This document shows, piece by piece, positions 40,852 through 47,730 of a stretch of 64,000 nucleotides of DNA (position 1 is the first letter of the stretch; each line of letters opens with the position of its first letter). The translations under genes were made by a program, and so were the position numbers. The stretch is from Streptomyces rimosus subsp. rimosus (GTDB taxonomy: Bacteria > Actinomycetota > Actinomycetes > Streptomycetales > Streptomycetaceae), in contig NZ_JOCQ01000044.1 of the NCBI RefSeq assembly GCF_000720725.1, positions 1 to 64,000 on the forward strand. The letters are read 5' to 3'. The notes beneath the pieces were generated by a model. That model ran no database searches. It was not told the origin of the DNA and saw nothing but the letters and a program-made list of their open reading frames with translations.

Positions 40852-42573
40852 ATGGGTACGGACACCGTGGCGGCGAGCCCGGAACCGGTACGGGCCCGAC
40901 GGCCCGGCGCAGTGCTGGTGGACTGGCTGACCACCACCGACCACAAGAAGATCGGCCATCTCTACCTGATCACCTCGTTCGGCTTCTTCCTGGTCGGCGG
41001 TCTGCTGGCGCTGCTGATGCGGGCCGAACTGGCCCGCCCGGGGCTGCAGATCCTGACGAACGAGGACTTCAACCAGGCGTTCACGATGCACGGCACGATC
41101 ATGCTGCTGCTGTTCGCCACCCCGGCCTTCGCGGGCTTCGCCAACGAGATCATGCCGCTGCAGATCGGCTCGCCGGACGTGGCGTTCCCACGGCTGAACA
41201 TGCTCTCGTACTGGCTGTTCCTCTTCGGCGGCCTGATCGTGCTGGCCAGCCTGCTGACGCCGACGGGCGGCGCGGAGTTCGGCTGGACCGCCTACGCGCC
41301 GCTGAATTCGCTGGGCCGCTCCCCCGGCATCGGCGCCGACATGTGGATCATGGGCCTGGCGCTGTCCGGCTTCGGCACCATCCTCGGTTCGGTCAACTTC
41401 CTCACCACCATCATCGGGATGCGCGCGCCGGGCATGACGATGTTCCGGATGCCGGTCTTCACCTGGAACGTGCTGTTCACCTCGATCCTCGTGCTGATCG
41501 CCTTCCCGGTGCTGGCCGCCTCGCTGCTGGCGCTGGAGGCGGACCGGCGCTTCGGCTCGGTGGTCTTCGAGGCCCAGTGGGGCGGATCGCTGCTGTGGCA
41601 GCACCTGTTCTGGTTCTTCGGGCATCCCGAGGTCTACATCATCGCGCTGCCGTTCTTCGGCATCATCACCGAGATCATCCCGGTCTTCTCGCGGAAGCCC
41701 ATCTTCGGTTACGTCATGCTGATCGGCGCGACGATGGCGATCACCGGGCTGTCGGTGGTGGTGTGGGCGCACCACATGTTCGCCACCGGCGCGGTGCTGC
41801 TGCCGTTCTTCTCGTTCATGTCGTTTTTGATCGCGGTGCCGACGGGGGTGAAGTTCTTCAACTGGATCGGCACGATGTGGCACGGCTCGCTGTCCTTCGA
41901 GACGCCGATGCTGTGGGCCGTCGGCTTCCTGGCGAGCTTCCTGTTCGGCGGGCTGACCGGCGTGATCCTGGCCTCGCCGCCGCTGGACTTCCAGGTCACC
42001 GACTCGTACTTCGTCGTCGCCCACTTCCACTACGTCGTCTTCGGCACGGTCGTCTTCGCGATGTTCGCCGGCTTCTACTTCTGGTGGCCGAAGTTCACCG
42101 GGAAGATGCTCGACGAGCGGCTGGGCAAGCTGCACTTCTGGACGCTGTTCGTGGGCTTCCACACCACCTTCCTCGTCCAGCACTGGCTGGGCGTGGCGGG
42201 GATGCCGCGCCGCATCCCCGACTACCTGGCGGCCGACGGCTTCACCGCGCTGAACACCCTCTCGACCGTCGGCGCCTTCCTGCTGGGCCTGTCCACGCTG
42301 CCGTTCCTCTACAACGTGTGGCGGACCACGAAGTACGGCACGAAGGCCGAGACGGACGATCCCTGGGGCTTCGGCCGGTCGCTGGAGTGGGCGACCTCCT
42401 GTCCCCCGCCGCGCCACAACTTCCTGACCATTCCGCGCATCCGCTCGGAGTCGCCCGCCTTCGACCTGCACCACCCGGAGATCGTCCGGCTCACTCCGCC
42501 GGACGCGCCGGTGCCGGAACGCTCCGCCGGGGAGCCGGAGCCGGGTTCAGCGCCCGGGTCAGCCGGTCCCTGA
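40852..42573 (+). CDS. ctaD: Cytochrome c oxidase subunit I (solitary ctaD paralogue)
   Basis: A 573-residue haem-copper oxidase subunit I with 12 predicted membrane helices. Key residues: haem a ligand in MHGTIMLLLFATPAF, CuB/Tyr motif FGHPEVYIIALP, CuB ligands in VVWAHHMFATG, haem a3/a ligands in YFVVAHFHYVVFG. ATG 40852 has GAGGTGG upstream. No ctaC, ctaE, ctaF or assembly gene is adjacent, so it must borrow other subunits or replace the main CtaD under some condition. The 3' end overlaps the opposite-strand WYL regulator by 83 bases. Confidence 0.93.
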   Translation: MGTDTVAASPEPVRARRPGAVLVDWLTTTDHKKIGHLYLITSFGFFLVGGLLALLMRAELARPGLQILTNEDFNQAFTMHGTIMLLLFATPAFAGFANEIMPLQIGSPDVAFPRLNMLSYWLFLFGGLIVLASLLTPTGGAEFGWTAYAPLNSLGRSPGIGADMWIMGLALSGFGTILGSVNFLTTIIGMRAPGMTMFRMPVFTWNVLFTSILVLIAFPVLAASLLALEADRRFGSVVFEAQWGGSLLWQHLFWFFGHPEVYIIALPFFGIITEIIPVFSRKPIFGYVMLIGATMAITGLSVVVWAHHMFATGAVLLPFFSFMSFLIAVPTGVKFFNWIGTMWHGSLSFETPMLWAVGFLASFLFGGLTGVILASPPLDFQVTDSYFVVAHFHYVVFGTVVFAMFAGFYFWWPKFTGKMLDERLGKLHFWTLFVGFHTTFLVQHWLGVAGMPRRIPDYLAADGFTALNTLSTVGAFLLGLSTLPFLYNVWRTTKYGTKAETDDPWGFGRSLEWATSCPPPRHNFLTIPRIRSESPAFDLHHPEIVRLTPPDAPVPERSAGEPEPGSAPGSAGP

Positions 42574-43501
42574 TCTCCTCGATCCGCCCGGCCAGTCCGG
42601 GCGGTTCGCGGACCTCGAAGTCGAAGCCCATCAGGACGATGTGAATGACCAGTACGTCCAGGCTGTGCGCGCCGGTGCGCAGCAGGCAGCGGTGGTCGTC
42701 GAGCGGTTCGATGACGCCGTCGGCCGGGGTGATGCGCCGGCCGGCCTCCTCGGCGGAGGCGTGCAGCACGATGGCCGCCTGCTCGGTGTAGGCCCGGGTG
42801 GACACGCCCTGTGAGACGTAGGCGGCGAGGTCGTCGGCCGGGCCCTGCCGTGGGGTGAACCGCGGGCCGTGCGGCGGGGTGGGGGTGATGCGGTCGGCGC
42901 GGAACGTCCGCCAGTCCGCGCGGTCCACGTCCCAGGCGACGAGGTACCAGCGGCGCTGCGCGGACACCAGGCGGTGCGGCTCGACGGTGCGGCGGCTGGC
43001 CGTACCGTCGTGCGCCGCGTAGTCGAAGCGCAGCCGCTCGCTGTCGCGGCAGGCGTTGGCCAGTTCGGTGAGGGTGGCGGCGTCGACCCGGGGTCCGTCC
43101 GCGGTGCCGAACATGGGGACGGTGAAGGCGGTCAGGGCGCTGACGCGGCGGCGCAGCCGGTTCGGCAGTACCTGTTCCAGCTTGGCCAGGGCCCGTACGG
43201 AGGTCTCCTCGATGCCCTCGACGCCGCCGACGGCCGCGGTGCGCAGCCCGACGGCGACTGCCACCGCCTCCTCGTCGTCGAGGAGCAGCGGTGGCAGATC
43301 GGCGCCCGCGCCCAGTTGATAGCCCCCGGCGGTGCCGGGGGCCGAGTGGACGGGGTAGCCCAGTTCGCGCAGGCGGTCCACATCACGGCGGACGGTGCGC
43401 GGGGTCACGCCGAGCCGGTCGGCGAGATCCGCGCCCGTCCACGCGCGGTGTGCCTGCAGCAGGGAGAGCAGGCGGAGCAGTCGTGCCGAGGTCTCCAACA
43501 T
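42491..43501 (-). CDS. YafY-type HTH/WYL-domain transcriptional regulator
   Basis: A 336-residue regulator: an N-terminal DeoR-like winged helix (TGADLADRLGVTPRTVRRDV), then the WYL domain (RTVEPHRLVSAQRRWYLVAW, DWRTFRADRI) and a C-terminal WCX region (VLHASAEEAGRRI, LLRTGAHSLDVLVIHIVLMG). WYL proteins sense small ligands or nucleic acids. It is convergent with ctaD and overlaps its last 83 bases. A ctaD link is not implied by orientation, but mutual interference between the transcripts is possible. Confidence 0.9.
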   Translation of the reverse strand: MLETSARLLRLLSLLQAHRAWTGADLADRLGVTPRTVRRDVDRLRELGYPVHSAPGTAGGYQLGAGADLPPLLLDDEEAVAVAVGLRTAAVGGVEGIEETSVRALAKLEQVLPNRLRRRVSALTAFTVPMFGTADGPRVDAATLTELANACRDSERLRFDYAAHDGTASRRTVEPHRLVSAQRRWYLVAWDVDRADWRTFRADRITPTPPHGPRFTPRQGPADDLAAYVSQGVSTRAYTEQAAIVLHASAEEAGRRITPADGVIEPLDDHRCLLRTGAHSLDVLVIHIVLMGFDFEVREPPGLAGRIEEIRDRLTRALNPAPAPRRSVPAPARPAE

Positions 43502-43553
43502 GCCGGGCAGTCTGGCATCCCATGCGGACAGCTACGGTCCGTATGTCATCGGG

Positions 43554-43724
43554 TCACCACCTGTACCAGCGGGTACGTCCGCCGCCCGCGCTCGTCGTAC
43601 GGAACAGGAAGCCGAGCAGCCACACGACCAGCACCGCGACGGCGACCCACCACAGGGCCTTGAGCGCGAAACCCGCGCCGAACAGGATCAAAGCCAGAAG
43701 CAGTACCAAAAGAACAGGAACCAT
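43554..43724 (-). CDS. 56-residue hydrophobic membrane peptide
   Basis: Two hydrophobic segments (VPVLLVLLLALILFGAGFAL and WWVAVAVLVVWLLGFLF) and a basic Arg/Trp-rich tail (GGGRTRWYRW). Small hydrophobic proteins of this type are common in Streptomyces and often linked to stress promoters; function unknown. ATG 43724 is preceded by GGAGGTG at good spacing, which supports it as a real gene. Confidence 0.75.
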   Translation of the reverse strand: MVPVLLVLLLALILFGAGFALKALWWVAVAVLVVWLLGFLFRTTSAGGGRTRWYRW

Positions 43725-43796
43725 GTGATTCGCACCTCCGCTGCTCCGAGTGCCCCCGGCGCGGGGTGTTATTCCCCCTGGCTTGACGAACCTCGG

Positions 43797-44819
43797 TCAA
43801 CAGCCGGTGCTGTCCGGCCCGTCCGGCCGGTCGCCGGTGACCCGGATCGTCAGATCGTTGTCGAGCGTGTAGTACGGCCCGATGCGCAGCTGTCCGGCGG
43901 GGCAGCCGACGGGCAGCGCCGGATGGACGAAGATCGCCTTCTTCTCCGGTACGTCGTCCAGCAGCCGGGCGATGCGGACCGGCTCGGCGCCCTCGGCCGC
44001 GCGCAGCCACAGGTCCCAGCGCTCGTTGTCGCCTCCCCAGCGCTCCGCGAGCGGCACGTACGGCAGCGTGAAGGTGAATTCGGGGCCGTCGCCGGTGAGC
44101 GGGACGGTGACGACGGGGCCCGCTTCATCCGCTTCATCCGCTTCCGGGGCGCCCCCGCGGAGCCTGGCCTCGGCGCACGCGCCCGGCCCGAGGACGGCGC
44201 CGTACAGCCGGCCGGTGACCGTCGTGCCGCCGGCGTCCACGACGATGTCCGCGGCCTCCGCGTGCGGTCCCCGCAGCCAGCTGCGCAGCGCGAGGCTGCC
44301 GGACCGGGTGGTGTACGGGATGCGCACGCCCAGCCGGCCGATACCGGCCAGCGGGCGGCGGTCGACCAGCGAGCGCAGGTCGTTGTCGCCGGGCAGCAGC
44401 CGCTGCGGGTCACGGCCGTCGCCGAGGTCCGCGTAAACGTTCCAGCGCCCTTCGGGCAGGGCAACGGTGCTGGGCAGGACGGCGCGCAGCCGTCCGGAGC
44501 CGTTCGGGCCGAGCGGCAGCCGCAGCTCCTCGTGGGCCGCGCTGCAGTCGCCGCGCGGGCGCAGCACGAGCGCCGCGCTCCAGACCGGGCGGGTGCCCTG
44601 GGGCGCGGTGATGTCGAAGGTCAGGCCCCCGGCGGAGTCCGCGATGCAGTCGGCGCGCAGCGGCTGCGCGGCCGGGGCCGCTTCGCCGGCGCCGTGCTCG
44701 GCCGCCGTGGCGTCCGGGGCCGCGGGACCGGCGGCCGGGGCTTCGGTGATCACGGGAGCGACGGCTTCGGTACCGGCCGGACCGGCGCCCGTCGCGGGCA
44801 GTTGCGTCGACGCGTTCAT
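43797..44819 (-). CDS. Conserved protein of unknown function
   Basis: A 340-residue, largely beta-rich protein with a low-complexity Ala/Pro/Thr N-terminus of about 55 residues. No transmembrane segment, signal peptide or known catalytic motif could be recognised. Visible features: LTFDITAPQGTRPVW with VLRPRGD, GRWNVYADLGDGRDPQRLLP, WDLWLRAAEGAEPVRIARLL. Repeated strands of the form LxLP-LGP and FTFTLPYVPLAERWG suggest an immunoglobulin-like or jelly-roll fold, as in proteins that accompany glycosyltransferases; that is a guess. ATGA overlap with the 46-residue ORF upstream. Confidence 0.6.
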   Translation of the reverse strand: MNASTQLPATGAGPAGTEAVAPVITEAPAAGPAAPDATAAEHGAGEAAPAAQPLRADCIADSAGGLTFDITAPQGTRPVWSAALVLRPRGDCSAAHEELRLPLGPNGSGRLRAVLPSTVALPEGRWNVYADLGDGRDPQRLLPGDNDLRSLVDRRPLAGIGRLGVRIPYTTRSGSLALRSWLRGPHAEAADIVVDAGGTTVTGRLYGAVLGPGACAEARLRGGAPEADEADEAGPVVTVPLTGDGPEFTFTLPYVPLAERWGGDNERWDLWLRAAEGAEPVRIARLLDDVPEKKAIFVHPALPVGCPAGQLRIGPYYTLDNDLTIRVTGDRPDGPDSTGC

Positions 44820-44956
44820 ACCGTCCGCACCCCTCTCACAGCGGCTCGCGCCGCGTCCTTGGTTGCGTACGCCCCGTGCCCCGGAGCCGGGTTGTACGTC
44901 GTCCGGTTCGTCCCCCCGATGCCGTCGGCGTGGTGAAACAGGAATGAGCTGTGCAT
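44816..44956 (-). CDS. 46-residue ORF coupled to the unknown gene
   Basis: Begins MHSSFLFHHADGIGGTNRTT and ends RAAVRGVRTV, with its stop overlapping the next gene's ATG (ATGA, 44816-44819). AGGAC is 5 bases upstream of ATG 44956. The overlap and the ribosome-binding site argue that it is translated; no family is recognised. Confidence 0.55.
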   Translation of the reverse strand: MHSSFLFHHADGIGGTNRTTYNPAPGHGAYATKDAARAAVRGVRTV

Positions 44957-45276
44957 CTGTCCTGCGTTCCGTCCCCGTGTCCTTCGGTCGTCGGCGGACG
45001 CGTCCGGTTCGTCCGACCCTTGAACGGGTAGACCACGGGCCTCGGTTCCGGGTTGAGGGCTTTCGCCAACTTGTTCCGAAAGAGTTAGGACATCGGTAGC
45101 GACATCACGGAACTTTCCTGCATCACTGATCGTCGTATCCGTGCCGTGCCGCGCCGTGCTGTAACGCCACAAGCTAGGCGGTCACGGGGCGTCCCGTCAC
45201 GAGGTGTGCAGCCTTCAACTTGGCACGCTGTGCCGTGCGATACCGACACGCCGGACCGCGGGTACCGGCCGGGCAC
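44957..45276. other. Intergenic region
   Basis: 320 bases between two minus-strand genes, with lower coding character on both strands. It should carry the promoter of the 46-residue ORF/unknown gene pair. No RNA gene, operator or hairpin with long arms was seen. Confidence 0.4.
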
Positions 45277-46608
45277 TCAGGGCCGGTAGGGCAACTGCGG
45301 CACGGTGAAGCAGGTGGTGTCCATGTCGCCCTGGGTGACCCAGCCGCCCCTGCCGCCGCGCGCTCCGTCCCGCCAGCGGGCGACCGACAGACAGGTGCGG
45401 TCGGTGGCCGGCGGCTCGGGCCGCGGCCGGAACGAGGCGGGAAGCAGCAGGCCACGGGCGGTGTAGGGCGCGCCGTCGGCGACGAAGCGCTCCACGCACG
45501 CGCGGGTGAGCCGCGCCCCGCACGAGCGCGCCGCGTCGGCGAACCACATCGCCGCCGCCCAGCCCTCCAGCTGCCACTGCGACAGCGGCCCGCCCTTGGC
45601 GTAGCGGGCCATTCCGGAACGGAATTCCCGTACCGCCGCGCTGCCCGGCCCGCTCCCCTGATCGTCGTAGTTGCGGCTGGCACCCGTGGCCCACAGAGCG
45701 TTGCGGCAGCCCGGCGAGTCCTTGTAGTCCTTGGCAACCACATCCGACCAATTCTGCACATTCGTGACTTTCGCAGTGGGCCGGACGCCCGCCGCGTCCA
45801 TCGCCTCGCACAGCCGCGCGTTGCCGTGTGTGTCCAGCGCGTCGAAGACCAGGTCGGCGCCCCGGTCGCGCAGCCCGGCGGCGACCGCGGGGAAGTTGGG
45901 CAGCGCGAAGTCGACCTGCTCGGTGGTCACGTCGTACCCCTCGGCCTCCAGGCCGCGCACGATCAGCCGGGCGTACGCGGCGGAGGCCGCCTGGTTGTAG
46001 GAGACGACGGCGGCGCTGCGGGCCTTCTGGACGCGCTTGAAGTAGCGGTAGACCTCCGTGCCGCCGTAGAGCGTGCCGCCCCAGCCCGGAGCCTTCCCGT
46101 CCCGCGGCGCCTGGCTGCCGTAGATCCCGTACAGGTGCGGATACGTGTCGTACGCGGCGCCGACCGGCTGCCCACCGATGTCGGGGACGCCGGCGGCGGA
46201 GACCCGCGGTGCGCCCGCGTAGTCCAGCGCGGTGGTCGCCACCAGCGCGAACACCTTCTTGTCGGTGAGCAGTTCGCGCACGCACTCGTTGTTGCCGACG
46301 CCGCTGCCCCCGTCGTCGCAGGTGACCGGGCGCACCGGCCGCCCGTTGACGCCGCCCCCGCGGTTGAGCGCGGCGAAGTAGGCCAGCGCGCCGTCCCGCG
46401 GTCCGGTGAACGCCTCGCCGCCCACCGGGCTCGTCGTGCTGGTGATGATCCCGACGGTGACCGGCTCGCGCGCCGCGCCGGTCGCGGGCGCGCTCCGGCG
46501 GTTCTCGAAGGCGCTCTCCGGGAGCCTGCTGCCGCAGGCCGCGGTCAGCGCGAGCAGTAGCGCCGACGCGGCGGCACCGGCCGCCTCAGCAGCCCGGCGC
46601 GCTCGCAT
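45277..46608 (-). CDS. livK: Branched-chain amino acid type ABC transporter substrate-binding lipoprotein
   Basis: A 443-residue type I periplasmic-binding protein (Leu/Ile/Val or amide-type). Lipobox LTAAC near residue 22-26. The core begins VTVGIITSTTSPVGGEAF, contains NRGGGVNGRPVRPVTCDDGG and ACVERFVADGAPY, and has more Cys residues than usual. It overlaps by 23 bases the lipoprotein gene before it and faces away from the permease/ATPase genes. The binding protein for the LivHMG/LivF transporter is inferred from proximity; the ligand is unknown. Confidence 0.85.
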   Translation of the reverse strand: MRARRAAEAAGAAASALLLALTAACGSRLPESAFENRRSAPATGAAREPVTVGIITSTTSPVGGEAFTGPRDGALAYFAALNRGGGVNGRPVRPVTCDDGGSGVGNNECVRELLTDKKVFALVATTALDYAGAPRVSAAGVPDIGGQPVGAAYDTYPHLYGIYGSQAPRDGKAPGWGGTLYGGTEVYRYFKRVQKARSAAVVSYNQAASAAYARLIVRGLEAEGYDVTTEQVDFALPNFPAVAAGLRDRGADLVFDALDTHGNARLCEAMDAAGVRPTAKVTNVQNWSDVVAKDYKDSPGCRNALWATGASRNYDDQGSGPGSAAVREFRSGMARYAKGGPLSQWQLEGWAAAMWFADAARSCGARLTRACVERFVADGAPYTARGLLLPASFRPRPEPPATDRTCLSVARWRDGARGGRGGWVTQGDMDTTCFTVPQLPYRP

Positions 46609-47119
46609 TGCCGCTCATGCCCACCAGCGCGCACAGCGTCTTGAGGGAGACCTTCCACACCTTGTCCTGGTAGACGGAGACGCCTTTGGCGTTCGGCAGC
46701 GCGGTGGCCTTCTTGAGGGTGAGGCTGTACGTCACATCGGCCTCGGTCGCCGAGGTGAACCGTACGGCGGACACCTGCGCCCCGACCTGCCGGCCCCGCT
46801 GGTCGCCGTTGAACGCCTCCAGCAGCAGCTGGAGCTGCTCGCCGTTCTGGAGGTACTTCGCCTTCTCGGCGTTGGACGAGTTCGGGTCGAAGAACTTCCG
46901 CCAGTTCTCCTTGATCTCCCGCTCGGCGGCGGCCGGGTCGGCCGGGGCGTTGCCCGTCGGTGTGCCCGTACGGGACTGCCCCGAGCCGGAGGCCGCGCCG
47001 CTGGGCGCCGGCTGCCCGCCGTCGTCGGCGTCCCCGCACCCCGCGGTCCCGGTCGCCACCAGCAGCACCGCCGCCACCAGCGCCGGAACCCGCCGCGCGG
47101 AGCCCCCACGGAACGTCAT
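46586..47119 (-). CDS. MTB12/CFP-2-like lipoprotein
   Basis: A 177-residue lipoprotein with a lipobox (VATGTAGC), a disordered linker, and a C-terminal domain (EIKENWRKFFDPNSSNAEKA, YLQNGEQLQLLLEAFNGDQR, VTYSLTLKKATALPNAKGV, VWKVSLKTLCALVGMSG) like the low-molecular-weight antigen MTB12 family of mycobacteria. Starts at ATG 47119; an earlier GTG at 47125 is possible. It overlaps the binding-protein gene by 23 bases, so the two are one transcript. Function unknown. Confidence 0.75.
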   Translation of the reverse strand: MTFRGGSARRVPALVAAVLLVATGTAGCGDADDGGQPAPSGAASGSGQSRTGTPTGNAPADPAAAEREIKENWRKFFDPNSSNAEKAKYLQNGEQLQLLLEAFNGDQRGRQVGAQVSAVRFTSATEADVTYSLTLKKATALPNAKGVSVYQDKVWKVSLKTLCALVGMSGNASAPGC

Positions 47120-47232
47120 GTACACCACCGCCTGTCGTCGCGACCGCCCGGAGCCGGTCTGGCACAAGCCTTCAAGGTGCTGTTCCCACAGGGCATAGTG
47201 GCGCTATTCGCCGAAAGTCGCGAGGGGGCGTG

Positions 47233-47730
47233 ATGCGCAACGCGCGGACACGGTCCGGCGCGCGCCTGGTGCCGTGGGGCGGCTGGGCGGCGCTGGCGGG
47301 CGGGGCGGTGCTGTGCGCGGTCGGCTGGTACGGCGTCTCCGGCGAGCGGTTCGCCGAGCGCCAGATCCCGTTCCTGGCGTCCTGCTCGATCCCGGGCGCC
47401 GCGCTGATCGTCGCGGGCGCGGTGCTGGTGGCGCGGGGCGACCAGGGACTGGCGGCGGCCCGGGTCGAGGAGCTGTACGGGCTGCTGGTCGCGTACGGGG
47501 CCGACGGGACACCGCCCGGCGCGCACGGCCCCGCGGCCGCGCGGGAAGCCGTACCGGACGACACCGGTCCACCGCTCGCCGTACCCGGCGGAACGCTCCT
47601 GCACCGGCCCGGCTGCCCGCTCGTGGCAGGCCGCCCGGACGCCCGGCCCGTGGGCGAGCCGCCGGAAGCGGGGCCCGCGGCAACGCTGACGTCCTGTCCC
47701 GTCTGTGAGCCCGGCGGCGCGCGGCGGTGA
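47233..47730 (+). CDS. Two-TM membrane protein with Cys-rich C-terminus, liv operon
   Basis: A 165-residue protein with two N-terminal transmembrane helices (WAALAGGAVLCAVGWYGVSG, IPGAALIVAGAVLVARG) and a soluble C-terminal part with Cys motifs (LHRPGCPLVAGR, SCPVCEPGG), perhaps a metal-binding site. GAGGGGG precedes a GTGATG; ATG 47233 is taken. Its stop overlaps the GTG start of the LivHMG fusion, so it is the first gene of the transporter operon and may be a regulatory or accessory subunit. Confidence 0.75.
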   Translation: MRNARTRSGARLVPWGGWAALAGGAVLCAVGWYGVSGERFAERQIPFLASCSIPGAALIVAGAVLVARGDQGLAAARVEELYGLLVAYGADGTPPGAHGPAAAREAVPDDTGPPLAVPGGTLLHRPGCPLVAGRPDARPVGEPPEAGPAATLTSCPVCEPGGARR

